From a virus: DNA of 35,297 bases. Positions 1-7,296 of this stretch are shown here, one piece after another (positions within the stretch are counted from its first letter, which is position 1; every line of letters starts with the position of its first letter). The stretch is taken from the IMG/VR virus record IMGVR_UViG_3300044695_003736, positions 1 through 35,297 of that record; one strand, written 5' to 3'. The notes below the pieces were generated by a model. That model ran no database searches. It was not told the origin of the DNA and worked only from the letters and a program-made list of their open reading frames with translations. The position numbers and the translations under genes were made by a program.

Positions 1-363
1 CCAATTCTTAGCCCCTGGATATTCCATGTTAGAAGTTACACCACGATTGGCATGCTTGTACCAAGTAATAACTAAACCATTTTTCTTATATACAAAGTTG
101 GGTGCACAACCATCTGGATGAGGACCTTCATACTCTCCCCAACCTGAATCACACCAGCAATAAGGACGCATCTCAAATACATCATTGACAAATTCTGGAT
201 CACCAGAGTTTGATGTTAGAAGGTTTGCATATCCATACTTGCCGTGAGAATATCCACGGTGCTCAGCAATAACCTCTGCAATTAAGTTAAGACCTTCAGT
301 AGCCCAAAACCCATCATATGTCTGTGATGGAGTATTACTAAGTAGCATCTGTCCTAATTCCAT
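1..363 (-). CDS. Hypothetical phage protein, 3' end outside window
   Basis: The reading frame is open from an ATG at 363 to the window edge (121 codons) and has no stop, so the C-terminus is missing. The start is supported by a GAGAGGAT ribosome site about 10 bases upstream. The protein starts MELGQMLLSN and is rich in Gly, Trp and aromatic residues. It has a Cys-Trp-Cys at about residues 69-71 followed by a Trp/Gly-rich stretch. I recognise no domain; the composition suggests a compact soluble protein. It is transcribed in the same direction as the three small genes upstream, with a 72-base gap that has no convincing promoter. Confidence 0.8.
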   Translation of the reverse strand, partial: MELGQMLLSNTPSQTYDGFWATEGLNLIAEVIAEHRGYSHGKYGYANLLTSNSGDPEFVNDVFEMRPYCWCDSGWGEYEGPHPDGCAPNFVYKKNGLVITWYKHANRGVTSNMEYPGAKNW

Positions 364-435
364 TATTTTAATATCCTCTCAATTAAAGTAAATTGGCTTT
401 TACTATAAGTTGTGGATGCTGAGTTATAGTTCACT

Positions 436-609
436 TTAAATACCTTTTCTTTTCTTGCACCTTGCACACCAAATTCTATCTGAATTAGTAGAACCAACTA
501 TCATATGGTCACCTTTTTTGCACATTCTGTCTCCCCGCCATTTTAGATATTTTGCGGGAATATATGGAAGCGCATACCACCATATCCATAGTTTAAGTTT
601 ATGAATCAT
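436..609 (-). CDS. Small basic protein with a Cys pair
   Basis: A 57-residue protein starting MIHKLKLWIWWYALP. It has an aromatic N-terminus (Trp8, Trp10, Trp11) followed by a Lys/Arg-rich part with Cys30 and a Cys48-x2-Cys51 pair, which could form a small zinc knuckle. The ATG overlaps the stop of the upstream gene as ATGA (606-609), which points to translational coupling. No family is recognised. The function is unknown; the coupling to the two upstream genes is the main support that it is real. Confidence 0.6.
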   Translation of the reverse strand: MIHKLKLWIWWYALPYIPAKYLKWRGDRMCKKGDHMIVGSTNSDRIWCARCKKRKGI

Positions 610-782
610 CCCAACTCCTTCTCAATAGTATCCCTTATTGCCTGTTTCCAATACATTTCGTCAGTGGACTCATACCCATGTGGTCTAGCCAAATACATTA
701 ATGCGTTTATTGCTTTCATTTGCTTTCGTATTAACTCATTCAAATCTTCTATTATGGCAATATAAGGCAATTCATCTGTCAT
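606..782 (-). CDS. Small hypothetical protein
   Basis: A 58-residue acidic, helical-looking protein starting MTDELPYIAII. A longer frame opens at 800, but I chose the ATG at 782. It has a GGAGG ribosome site 6-8 bases upstream, and it overlaps the stop of the preceding gene as ATGA. Both ends overlap neighbours by four bases, so it sits in the middle of a translationally coupled trio (985 to 436). Function not recognised. Confidence 0.7.
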   Translation of the reverse strand: MTDELPYIAIIEDLNELIRKQMKAINALMYLARPHGYESTDEMYWKQAIRDTIEKELG

Positions 783-985
783 CAGTATCCTCCAAGACAT
801 TCGTTGCGTGTGTGAAATAATCTAATCTTTGTCATAATTTTGCGGGATGGAGCATAAAGCATCTCATTACAAGCACACTTATAAGACCATTCCCCAGTAA
901 AGAAATCATGCACATACCCCTTGGCATTGGCATACTTCTTGGCTACAAAGGTTTGAAATGGATCTGGTATTTCCATATTGATCAT
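782..985 (-). CDS. Small hypothetical protein, first gene of a leaderless operon
   Basis: A 67-residue protein starting MINMEIPDPFQ, with Cys38-x-Cys40 and a late Cys63. No domain is recognised. The ATG at 985 lies six bases after a TATACT hexamer with TTGACA 17 bases further upstream, so the mRNA probably starts at the A of the start codon and has no leader. A second in-frame ATG at 976 is possible but lacks a ribosome site. It heads the operon of the two following small genes and perhaps the partial gene at the window edge. Confidence 0.75.
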   Translation of the reverse strand: MINMEIPDPFQTFVAKKYANAKGYVHDFFTGEWSYKCACNEMLYAPSRKIMTKIRLFHTRNECLGGY

Positions 986-1020
986 ATAATAAGTATACAG
1001 TTTTAAAAAAGTTATGTCAA
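986..1020 (-). promoter_or_regulatory. Consensus promoter for a leaderless mRNA
   Basis: On the minus strand TTGACA (1020-1015) is followed by a 17-base spacer and TATACT (997-992). The ATG begins six bases after the hexamer. The predicted +1 is the A of the ATG at 985. Confidence 0.85.
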
Positions 1021-1071
1021 GTTTCTTTAATTTATATTAATATAATATGTTGGGATCAATGTTAATTTTGT

Positions 1072-1809
1072 TTAGCAGTCTTCTCTAGAAGATAGATGTG
1101 TTCCTGGAACATTGCTCCAGCATGTGCCGTATAGGGTGTGTCTGTTACCATTTGTTACTTTTGTAACTCTATGTTCAAACTCTTTATATAAAGGAACATT
1201 TACTAGCATTCCGATTTCTGGCTTAACAACATAGTCTTTATTTTTAAACTCTAATATTCCGCCATCATAGTTGTCATTTATATAGATGCTAAAGGCTCCT
1301 GTGATTTGTGCTTTACCAAATAAATTTTCATCATCTTCTGCCTCATGTCTTTCATAGTGAAAGTCCATAGCATAATCAACATTGTGACCCAACTCTTGAA
1401 TTATCTGTTCATCTGGCACCTCAAAGAATGACTGTAGTGCCCCAGCACCACCAAAATATTTTGGAAGAACTGCTTCCAGTCTTTCTTGTATCTGTCCTAT
1501 AAAAGGAACTGGAACATGTTTAGGATTATTTTTTGGATGTGGTGGAAGCATCACTCCATCTTCACCATATTGAGGGATGTATCCAAAAAACTTGTTTTTA
1601 ACATTGCCACCGTATGGAGATCTCATAGTTGGATACCATGCATCTGGGTCATTTGCCTGCTCTGTAAGCCAGTTCAACTCTTCTTCTGTGAAAAAGTTTC
1701 TAATTACCCATAGATCTTTGTCTATATATTCTTTTCTAGGTTCCAACTCTGCCTTTATTAGTTCCAGTTTTTTTGGATCTCTATCTTCTAAAAGGTCAAC
1801 GCTTTTCAT
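1072..1809 (-). CDS. 2OG-Fe(II) oxygenase, prolyl-4-hydroxylase type
   Basis: A 245-residue protein with the layout of the 2-oxoglutarate/Fe(II) dioxygenase double-stranded helix. An N-terminal helical part contains the 'IRNFFTEEELNWL' entry typical of the family. The metal-binding segment is around His151-Tyr-Glu153 to His155. Tyr182-Asp-Gly-Gly lies before a beta strand, and the distal 'EHRVTKV' gives His213 and the 2OG-binding Arg223. The usual proximal motif is HxD; here HxE (or a shifted His155) stands in its place, so activity needs testing. Members of the family hydroxylate proline or other side chains using O2 and 2OG. The ATG at 1809 is six bases after a TATACT box, so translation is probably leaderless. 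It stands alone, divergent from the Cys-rich gene at 1850. Confidence 0.85.
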   Translation of the reverse strand: MKSVDLLEDRDPKKLELIKAELEPRKEYIDKDLWVIRNFFTEEELNWLTEQANDPDAWYPTMRSPYGGNVKNKFFGYIPQYGEDGVMLPPHPKNNPKHVPVPFIGQIQERLEAVLPKYFGGAGALQSFFEVPDEQIIQELGHNVDYAMDFHYERHEAEDDENLFGKAQITGAFSIYINDNYDGGILEFKNKDYVVKPEIGMLVNVPLYKEFEHRVTKVTNGNRHTLYGTCWSNVPGTHLSSREDC

Positions 1810-1824
1810 TTGTTAAGTATATCA
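1810..1824 (-). promoter_or_regulatory. Extended -10 promoter (TGATATACT) abutting the start
   Basis: TGA-TATACT (1824-1816) then six bases and the ATG of the oxygenase. No good -35 is visible; the TGn extension may compensate. Confidence 0.7.
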
Positions 1825-1849
1825 TGAAGTTAACAAGGTGTGATAGACT

Positions 1850-2128
1850 ATGCCTATGAAACCAAAAGATCAAAATTATAACTCAGACCCCCAACATTGT
1901 TCAGGAAGTCCTAATGGTGGACACTCTGGCCAATATGGTAAAGTAGGTTTCTGTCCGTGTGGAGAGTATGTTGCACATCAAGCCAATAAGCCTTGTGATG
2001 TTATAGACACAAATACTCTTATAGAATCACAAAAACCAAGGACTTGTCAATGTCGAACTGACCACTGCCCTTGCCGTAAATTCTTGGCTCACAGCGTATT
2101 TGAGACTTGTACTGCAGTTGCCAATTAA
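1850..2128 (+). CDS. Cys-rich protein with an internal CPC-x5-H-x5-C duplication
   Basis: A 92-residue hydrophilic protein. Two copies of the same spacing are visible: Cys35-x-Cys37-x5-His43-x5-Cys49 and Cys73-x-Cys75-x5-His81-x5-Cys87, both with Cys-Pro-Cys and Ala-His. Each copy has the ligands for one zinc ion, so the likely product is a two-knuckle zinc protein; this is inference. The ATG at 1850 is used; a second ATG two codons on is possible. No strong TATAAT lies at the leaderless distance, but AAGGTG at 1835-1840 may serve as a ribosome site. It sits just before the fibre operon. Confidence 0.75.
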   Translation: MPMKPKDQNYNSDPQHCSGSPNGGHSGQYGKVGFCPCGEYVAHQANKPCDVIDTNTLIESQKPRTCQCRTDHCPCRKFLAHSVFETCTAVAN

Positions 2129-2149
2129 GTTTATCTTTTAACAAACTTC

Positions 2150-2164
2150 TGATATAATGTTTAA
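2150..2164 (+). promoter_or_regulatory. Extended -10 promoter TGATATAAT for the tail fibre gene
   Basis: TATAAT at 2153-2158 is preceded by TGA and followed by exactly six bases before the ATG at 2165. No clear -35 is present. A leaderless mRNA is predicted. Confidence 0.8.
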
Positions 2165-3811
2165 ATGGCCGTTCTAAGCATACAAAACCTATTGCTCAAA
2201 TTTGGAGCAGGCAAGTCTCCAAGATCTGCAGACTATATTGACCTTATTGATACCCTTGCAGATGATAGAAATGCTGTATATTTTTCAACAACTGCCCCGA
2301 CAGATACAGAAGCCAACAGAATTTGGTTTAACACAGACACACAAATCCTTAGCATTTATGACGATGGTGGTTGGGTAACTGCAGGTGGAGCACAAGGACC
2401 TCAAGGTCCCAAAGGTGACACTGGAAATACAGGTGCAACTGGTCCGCAAGGCTTACAAGGTGAGCAAGGACCACAGGGTGTTCAGGGTGAAACAGGAGCA
2501 ACTGGACCACAAGGAATGCAGGGCGCAAAAGGAGACAAGGGTGATACTGGAGATGCTAGTACTGTAGCAGGACCACAAGGACCTAAAGGAGATACTGGAG
2601 ATACTGGCCCTGCAGGAACAACTGATTATGAGCAACTAGATAATCTTCCAGACTTAACAGTTTTAGCAACTAAGACTTATGCAGATAATGCTGCAACTAC
2701 TGCGGTAGCAGCAGCAATAGATTCGGCCCCCTCAACACTCAATACTCTTAATGAATTAGCAGCAGCGATCAACGATGACGCATCATTTGCTTCTACTGTA
2801 ACCACTGCTCTTGGAACTAAGGCTCCAATTGATTCCCCAACTTTTACGGGGACTGTAGCAGGAATAACAAAATCAATGGTAGGACTATCTAATGTAGACA
2901 ACACATCAGATACTAATAAGCCTATTTCATCAGCAACCCAGACTGCGTTGGACGCAAAGTTATCATCATCAACTGCATCAACAACATATGCTCCTATTGC
3001 TAATCCAGCATTTACTGGTACCGTTTCGGGAGTTACTAAGTCTATGGTTGGTTTGGGAAACGTCGATAATACAACTGATCTTAATAAGCCTATTTCAACA
3101 GCAACACAAACAGCGTTAAATGGAAAGGCCAGCCTAACCGCAGACAATGTTTTTTCTGGAAACTCAACATTTAGTGGAACGATTGTAGAAACATCAACAA
3201 CTGCTGGTATACATGCTGGAGTTCAAAACAGCACTCCAAGAATAATGTTTGCTCCTCCAGGATCATCGTCTTCTGCAAACAACTGGCAGATAGATGTCGC
3301 TTCTGGTGTATTTAGATGGTTTACTCCAGGAGTTTCACAGATGACACTTTCTTCCCCTGGAATTTTAACAACAAATTCTTTTGTTAAAAGTGGTGGGACA
3401 TCTTCTCAATTTTTAAAAGCAGACGGCAGTGTTGACTCATCATCATATGTAACAGCATCTAGCACTAACACATTAACAAATAAGAGGGTATCAGAGAGAG
3501 TAACTACAGTATCAGACTCCGCAACACCAACACCAAGTGCAGATACTGACGACATGTATATAATTACTGGTCTAACACAAACAGCAACCTTCGGTGCACC
3601 TACTGGAACACCCACACAAGGACAAAAGATCATTATTAGAGTAAAAGATAACGGAACTGCCAGAACATTGGCATGGAATGCCATCTATCGTGCATCATCT
3701 GATCTGTCACTACCTACAGTGACTGTAGCAAGCAAAACAATGTATCTTGGTTTTATTTATAACTCCACTGACTCTAAATGGGATTTGCTATCAAGGATGA
3801 ATAACTTCTAA
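2165..3811 (+). CDS. Collagen-like tail fibre / short tail fibre protein
   Basis: A 548-residue virion protein. After an N-terminal attachment-like part (about 1-75) comes a Gly-x-Tyr collagen-type run (about 76-155) rich in GPQG, GDTG and GETG triplets. Two related modules of about 47 residues follow, each with 'PTFTGTV' or 'PAFTGTV' and then 'KSMVGL-NVDNT', as found in many phage tail fibres. The C-terminal third has Ser/Thr-rich beta-type sequence with 'TLTNKR' and a terminal domain starting near '[13 protein letters not shown]'. The collagen run should form a trimeric triple helix, and the distal part probably binds the host surface. The same [13 protein letters not shown] module recurs in the fibre at 32986. 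Confidence 0.9.
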   Translation: MAVLSIQNLLLKFGAGKSPRSADYIDLIDTLADDRNAVYFSTTAPTDTEANRIWFNTDTQILSIYDDGGWVTAGGAQGPQGPKGDTGNTGATGPQGLQGEQGPQGVQGETGATGPQGMQGAKGDKGDTGDASTVAGPQGPKGDTGDTGPAGTTDYEQLDNLPDLTVLATKTYADNAATTAVAAAIDSAPSTLNTLNELAAAINDDASFASTVTTALGTKAPIDSPTFTGTVAGITKSMVGLSNVDNTSDTNKPISSATQTALDAKLSSSTASTTYAPIANPAFTGTVSGVTKSMVGLGNVDNTTDLNKPISTATQTALNGKASLTADNVFSGNSTFSGTIVETSTTAGIHAGVQNSTPRIMFAPPGSSSSANNWQIDVASGVFRWFTPGVSQMTLSSPGILTTNSFVKSGGTSSQFLKADGSVDSSSYVTASSTNTLTNKRVSERVTTVSDSATPTPSADTDDMYIITGLTQTATFGAPTGTPTQGQKIIIRVKDNGTARTLAWNAIYRASSDLSLPTVTVASKTMYLGFIYNSTDSKWDLLSRMNNF

Positions 3812-3812
3812 A

Positions 3813-4364
3813 ATGGCAATAAGACGTAAAATTTGGATGTATCCAGATGCAAATCCAACAATTGGAAAGCATTTTGATTCAAATGGAACAGCCTCAGCAT
3901 CCTCTGTTCTTGTTAACGATTATTTAAAAGTAACATACACAATGACTCAGACTGGTGGTAATGGCTATCTTTATGCATTTATACCAACAACATCACATAC
4001 AGTTCAGGCTGGTGATTTTTTAGAATACGATATCTTTTTAGAAAGCAACCAGCCAGCAATTGGAACAGATGTACATTTTTCTAATGGAGCACTGAGAGAT
4101 GCTGGTGTTACAGATCAAAATGGTGTAAGCGTTCATCCAGCGGTAGATTTAAGACCATATGCCTATAATCAATGGTATCGAAGAAGAATGCCAATTACAA
4201 ATAGTACTGGTGGAAACACTATAGGTCAAACACTTAACTATCTAAATGTTGTTTGTGAATTAGATACTGCTGGAACATATGTTGCATATTACAAAAATTT
4301 AGCAATTACTGATGGCAATGGCGTTGGTGTCGACGACAAAAATTCATTCAACCTATTCTTTTAA
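3813..4364 (+). CDS. Fibre-associated structural protein (beta-rich)
   Basis: A 183-residue protein starting one base after the stop of the collagen-like fibre, so the two are co-translated. The sequence is beta-rich and aromatic with many Gly, Asn, Thr and Tyr residues. A middle part (about 70-140) reads like a carbohydrate-binding or jelly-roll type domain, but no motif proves it. There are no catalytic signatures. By position it is a fibre tip, fibre partner or receptor-binding subunit. Confidence 0.7.
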   Translation: MAIRRKIWMYPDANPTIGKHFDSNGTASASSVLVNDYLKVTYTMTQTGGNGYLYAFIPTTSHTVQAGDFLEYDIFLESNQPAIGTDVHFSNGALRDAGVTDQNGVSVHPAVDLRPYAYNQWYRRRMPITNSTGGNTIGQTLNYLNVVCELDTAGTYVAYYKNLAITDGNGVGVDDKNSFNLFF

Positions 4365-4399
4365 GTTCGGCGCAAAATAGGAGTTATAAACCTTTCTAT

Positions 4400-4440
4400 G
4401 CCCTAGACGGGCACTAGTGGTTAGTGTCTCGCACTTGCCC
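4400..4440. terminator. Hairpin region between convergent genes, candidate bidirectional terminator
   Basis: GCCC (4400-4403) can pair with GGGC (4409-4412). GGGCA (4409-4413) can instead pair with TGCCC (4436-4440). CACTA/TAGTG forms an inner stem (4412-4426). There is no long T-run on either strand. It lies exactly between the stops of the plus fibre operon and the minus nuclease operon. Confidence 0.4.
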
Positions 4441-5169
4441 TTAATGATTGTATTTTTCTAAATAAAGAATAGCCATCCTAAGCAAATCTGTTCTATCTTT
4501 TAGATTTCCTATGCCGATATTGCAACTTGAGCAAAGAAGCCCTCTTCTGCACTTGTCGCAGGACCTACCTTGTGGACAACAAGAGTGATCATGGTCTATA
4601 ACATAGTTATACTCCCAGCGATCAACTCCATCTTTGGTTGTATATCTAATCCTTTTGCCATCTCTGCCAGTGCCAGACCTTTCTAAAAAATCAATCTGGC
4701 ATATATCGCACTTGTTTGACTGTTTATTTAAAAGTTCTTGTTCTTTCTCAGGAGTAAACCCTTCATGCCTTTGAGTTCTTCTTCTTTTATTTTTTCTATT
4801 AGAACATATAAACTTGATTTCTCCATTTTTAAGCCAAAGATTCGGGGTAACCAGAACTGGACCACATACAGAGCACATGCCGTCTTGCTGCCTACCAACA
4901 GAAGCATCGAATCCAGAGATAGAGTGCTTGACAACTCCTTTTACAGGCCTTCTCATTTGTTCATAATGAAGCCTACAAAGACCTTTTGCATTATGTTTTT
5001 CATTACAGCCGTCAATAGAACAAAATTTTTCTTCTTTTTTAGTTACTATTCTTATGCTGAGATCCATATTTGCACCACGCCTGAACCTTCTGTAGTGTGG
5101 CCTACAAAACCCTAAGCCTTCATGCTTTCTTAAACATCCCTCTACTGAACAGCCTTTGTTGACTACCAA
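4441..5169 (-). CDS. Endonuclease VII-type HNH nuclease with N-terminal zinc fingers
   Basis: A 242-residue protein. Two repeated CxxxxC fingers lie at the N-terminus (Cys7-x4-Cys12 with Cys22/His25; Cys50-x4-Cys55 with Cys65/His68). A middle segment with Cys99/Cys102 and a Lys/Arg patch follows. The C-terminal recombination endonuclease VII domain has Cys154-x2-Cys157, the catalytic 'IDHDH' at 191-195, then Cys213-x2-Cys216-Asn217 and 'GIGNLKD'. This family cuts branched DNA (Holliday junctions) or acts as a free-standing homing endonuclease. The start is TTG at 5169 with AGGGAA upstream, overlapping the preceding gene by seven bases. It is the last gene of a three-gene minus operon. Confidence 0.88.
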   Translation of the reverse strand: MVVNKGCSVEGCLRKHEGLGFCRPHYRRFRRGANMDLSIRIVTKKEEKFCSIDGCNEKHNAKGLCRLHYEQMRRPVKGVVKHSISGFDASVGRQQDGMCSVCGPVLVTPNLWLKNGEIKFICSNRKNKRRRTQRHEGFTPEKEQELLNKQSNKCDICQIDFLERSGTGRDGKRIRYTTKDGVDRWEYNYVIDHDHSCCPQGRSCDKCRRGLLCSSCNIGIGNLKDRTDLLRMAILYLEKYNH

Positions 5170-5390
5170 CTGATTTCCCTATTTGGATTCAACAAACTTT
5201 GGCTATGCCACTCAAGACTTGGCTCAACGGCAACACCTTTATACTGCTGACCAAGCCAGATAGCATCTTCCACTGTTTCAATATAGCCAAGGTCCTTCAT
5301 CTTGCTATGACAAAGGCTACACTCAAGATTTATGGTTCCAACTCTTAGTGTGTCACAATTCTTACAATAAACAACATTCTGCTTAATCAT
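5163..5390 (-). CDS. Small zinc-ribbon protein
   Basis: A 75-residue protein with Cys9-x2-Cys12 and Cys24-x2-Cys27, the pattern of a small zinc ribbon. It ends in a 'WHSQSLLNPNREISW' tail. Its ATG overlaps the stop of the upstream gene by four bases, and its own end overlaps the nuclease start, so it is translationally coupled on both sides. It may help nucleic-acid binding, but the function is unknown. Confidence 0.7.
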   Translation of the reverse strand: MIKQNVVYCKNCDTLRVGTINLECSLCHSKMKDLGYIETVEDAIWLGQQYKGVAVEPSLEWHSQSLLNPNREISW

Positions 5391-5680
5391 TTTCTAGGAT
5401 ACTCCTGTCTTATCTGATGCTTTCTTTCGGCATGTGAAAGTTTCATGAGATCCTTAAGGTTTGCAGCCTTTTCCATATTGCCATCATTGTCATTTCTAAT
5501 CTTAAGAGAATAAATCTGAGTCCTGTAGTCAGGAAATTTTTTAGCCAACTTCTTAAGCAGTTTATTATATTCTTCTATTTCAAGCCTATTTTTATGATCT
5601 TCTAATTTTTGAAGAATCTTAATAGCCTCACTATTGAGCACAGAGTTAGAGTCTGTTGCGACTACTTTCCAAACATTCAT
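5387..5680 (-). CDS. Small basic helical protein, first gene of nuclease operon
   Basis: A 97-residue Lys/Arg-rich, mostly helical protein, with likely coiled-coil sequence at about 20-50 and a basic C-terminus. No family is recognised; DNA or RNA binding is plausible from charge. The ATG at 5680 is six bases after a GATACT hexamer with TTGACA 17 bases upstream, so its mRNA is probably leaderless. Confidence 0.7.
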   Translation of the reverse strand: MNVWKVVATDSNSVLNSEAIKILQKLEDHKNRLEIEEYNKLLKKLAKKFPDYRTQIYSLKIRNDNDGNMEKAANLKDLMKLSHAERKHQIRQEYPRK

Positions 5681-5715
5681 AAACTAAGTATCCCATAAAT
5701 TGCGGGGGATGTCAA
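5681..5715 (-). promoter_or_regulatory. Promoter TTGACA-N17-GATACT, leaderless
   Basis: TTGACA occupies 5715-5710 and GATACT 5692-5687 on the minus strand; the ATG follows six bases later. Its -35 box sits one base away from the -10 box of the divergent promoter of the plus gene at 5729. Confidence 0.85.
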
Positions 5716-5716
5716 G

Positions 5717-5728
5717 TATAATAGACTA
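5717..5728 (+). promoter_or_regulatory. TATAAT box of divergent leaderless promoter
   Basis: TATAAT at 5717-5722 with six bases to the ATG at 5729. No consensus -35 is seen; the region where it should be is occupied by the opposing promoter. Confidence 0.75.
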
Positions 5729-6043
5729 ATGACCCTATTATATATACTCTATAGCCCTGTGTATAAGGCTGTCAAGATAGGTATATCAGATGTGTCAGGT
5801 AGAAGGTTTGCAAGCCATAGGACCAAGGGTTGGATATTGATCAAGTATTGGTGGTTTTCCGAACGGGATAAGGCAAGAGCAGTAGAAACACTAGTATTAA
5901 GAACACTAAGGGAAAAGCATGGTTCTTTCCTAGATAAGGCAGATATGCCACAAGGGGGCTATACAGAGACATTTGATGCATCGAAGATAACCAGGAAAGG
6001 CCTGATCCGTATGGTCAATAGGGCTATAAAGGACCTATCGTAA
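5729..6043 (+). CDS. GIY-YIG-like / T5orf172-type nuclease domain protein
   Basis: A 104-residue protein made of one small domain. It shows the 'YILYSP' and 'KIGIS' strands (residues 5-20) in place of GIY and YIG. Arg25/Arg26 and His30 follow, then a helix with Glu53, and the closing 'GGYTETF' (76-82) typical of this phage branch. Members are small single-strand nicking or homing-type nucleases; the exact substrate is unknown. The start six bases after TATAAT supports a leaderless transcript. The stop codon context TCG-TAAT belongs to the TCGTAAT motif repeated in the 6.8-7.4 kb region. Confidence 0.75.
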   Translation: MTLLYILYSPVYKAVKIGISDVSGRRFASHRTKGWILIKYWWFSERDKARAVETLVLRTLREKHGSFLDKADMPQGGYTETFDASKITRKGLIRMVNRAIKDLS

Positions 6044-6068
6044 TCTTTATATACCGTGGTTTTTAGAA

Positions 6069-6083
6069 TGATATAATCTATAT
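6069..6083 (+). promoter_or_regulatory. Extended -10 promoter TGATATAAT, leaderless
   Basis: TATAAT at 6072-6077 preceded by TGA; six bases to the ATG at 6084. Confidence 0.8.
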
Positions 6084-6665
6084 ATGTCCATATCTATAGC
6101 AAATGATATATTTTCACAAAAAGAGATAGACCGTATTCGTCGTTTTGTTTCAAAGATAACCCCTAAATTAAATGATGAGTTGGGAAGGCTTGTATTTGGT
6201 GATATCAGAGATGCTTTGAGCGATCAGACATGCACTAAGTTATCAAAAATTGCAAAAAATGTTACCGACCTACCCTTGTCAATAGGCAGTGCAATCTATG
6301 TAGAATATAGTCCACTATATGGCAAACCTAACCTACCACCACACTTTGATGCAGACACAAATGATCTAATCCTTAACATCCAACTGGAGTCTAACACGGA
6401 TTGGCTGCTAGGATTAAACCTTGAAACATACCTATTAAAAGACAACTCTGCCCTGATATTTAATGGAAATAAAGAGATTCATTGGAGAGTGCATAAAGAG
6501 TTTAAAGAAGGAGAGTATGTTAAGATGTTGTTTGTAAGGTTTTCTAATCCCGACAATCTGTCAGACTACTCACACCTTAACCTTCTACAAGACAATGAGG
6601 TTTTTAAAGAAGCAAGAGAGTTTAGAGATAGTTATCCACAGCCTGATAAGCCAAAAATGTCATAG
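6084..6665 (+). CDS. 2OG-Fe(II) oxygenase-fold protein
   Basis: A 193-residue protein. His87-Phe-Asp89 ('PPHFDAD') is the proximal metal motif. 'ALIFNGNKEIHWR' supplies the distal His133, with Arg135 close by instead of the usual Arg about ten residues on. The same 'HFDA...HWR' layout recurs in the protein at 27310, so the two are paralogues and form a separate branch from the classic prolyl hydroxylases of this window. Substrate unknown. It stands alone with its own leaderless promoter. The last 11 codons contain a perfect DnaA box at the DNA level. Confidence 0.75.
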   Translation: MSISIANDIFSQKEIDRIRRFVSKITPKLNDELGRLVFGDIRDALSDQTCTKLSKIAKNVTDLPLSIGSAIYVEYSPLYGKPNLPPHFDADTNDLILNIQLESNTDWLLGLNLETYLLKDNSALIFNGNKEIHWRVHKEFKEGEYVKMLFVRFSNPDNLSDYSHLNLLQDNEVFKEAREFRDSYPQPDKPKMS

Positions 6666-6685
6666 TTATCCACATGTTATCCACA
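6632..6685. other. Cluster of three DnaA boxes, candidate replication origin
   Basis: Perfect TTATCCACA occurs at 6632-6640, 6666-6674 and 6677-6685, all on the plus strand. The first is inside the oxygenase gene end, the other two just after its stop. Further perfect boxes lie at 15547, 17195 and 17207 in promoter regions. A DnaA cluster next to repeats and AT-rich DNA is typical of origins; use as an origin here is inferred. Confidence 0.6.
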
Positions 6686-6722
6686 GATTAATCTTACTGA
6701 TAATATTGTTAGACATTCTAGA

Positions 6723-6749
6723 AGTGGAGTGAAGTGGAGGATAGTGGAG
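6723..6749 (+). repeat. Three AGTGGAG repeats at exact 10-base spacing
   Basis: AGTGGAG is found at 6723, 6733 and 6743, one helical turn apart, 38 bases after the last DnaA box. The phasing suggests repeated binding of one protein on the same DNA face. Confidence 0.6.
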
Positions 6750-6909
6750 CATAGAGCCCTTTTATAGAAGGCGTTCGTAATCTTTTTGCGGGAGAGGGGC
6801 CCTATCACAAAACCTTTATATTGTCAAACCTTCAAACCCCATAGCCCGATTTCGGATGATACCACAGATATAATGGTTTGTCAAGTCTTTTCAAACCTCA
6901 AAACCCCAT

Positions 6910-6935
6910 AAAAAAATCTCCCAAAACCAGGGAGA
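6910..6935 (-). terminator. Rho-independent terminator (minus strand)
   Basis: On the minus strand TCTCCC (6935-6930) pairs with GGGAGA (6922-6917) around a seven-base loop and is followed by seven T (6916-6910). It ends the transcript of the gene at 7242. Confidence 0.8.
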
Positions 6936-7011
6936 ATTTGTCGATAATCGTAATGTTATTTTATAAAACCAATATGAAATTTCTAGAAAACCAGGATAAA
7001 TGGTTTGTTAT

Positions 7012-7242
7012 TTACCATAGGGGTAATTGTGTATACTTTTGATCCCCGCTTGCAGCGTCCTTAACAGGATTATTAGTCATCGTTGGGGCGGGGGCAGAAG
7101 GAAAGAAAGCCTTAAGAGTAACAATAGAATACAACATACCACATAGAGCACCCATGTTTTTATTAAAGATCTCTATATCACGTGGTTGGTCGTGGCGATG
7201 TGAGGTTTGTTTAGATAGTTGAGAAAAATGATCTCTTGGCAT
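7012..7242 (-). CDS. Small hypothetical protein in the repeat region
   Basis: A 76-residue protein starting MPRDHFSQLSK. It has a His/Arg/Gln-rich N-terminus, a hydrophobic stretch at about 30-48 (possible amphipathic helix or single membrane pass), and a Pro/Ala-rich tail. The start is supported by TATAAT six bases upstream, and the end by a clear terminator 77 bases downstream, so it is a monocistronic unit. Its promoter overlaps a GGTTTG-T-CAAACC palindrome, hinting that the product or another regulator controls this locus. No family recognised. Confidence 0.6.
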   Translation of the reverse strand: MPRDHFSQLSKQTSHRHDQPRDIEIFNKNMGALCGMLYSIVTLKAFFPSAPAPTMTNNPVKDAASGDQKYTQLPLW

Positions 7243-7271
7243 AAAACCATTATAACATGGTTTGACAAACC
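7243..7271 (-). promoter_or_regulatory. Leaderless promoter overlapped by a palindromic operator
   Basis: TGT-TATAAT (7257-7249) lies six bases before the ATG at 7242. The perfect inverted repeat GGTTTG-T-CAAACC covers 7259-7271, just upstream of the -10 box. Binding there would block this promoter and the opposing one. Confidence 0.65.
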
Positions 7272-7290
7272 TGGTTTGATATGGTATAAG
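7262..7290 (+). promoter_or_regulatory. Plus-strand promoter TTGACA-N17-TATAAG
   Basis: TTGACA at 7262-7267, 17-base spacer, TATAAG at 7285-7290. No plus-strand gene follows; the next 80 bases end in a weak hairpin and T-run. Confidence 0.5.
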
Positions 7291-7296
7291 GTTTGG

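Noticed and set aside
1486-1816. Plus-strand frames opposite the oxygenase gene
   Set aside because: Overlap a clear enzyme on the other strand and show no motif or ribosome site.
2677-3147. Long minus-strand frame inside the collagen-like fibre
   Set aside because: Antisense shadow of a low-complexity coding region; the plus-strand gene explains the sequence.
4409-4440. tRNA-like D-arm (TAGTGGTTAGTG) between convergent genes
   Set aside because: No anticodon arm or T-arm follows, so it is not a tRNA; kept only as a hairpin.
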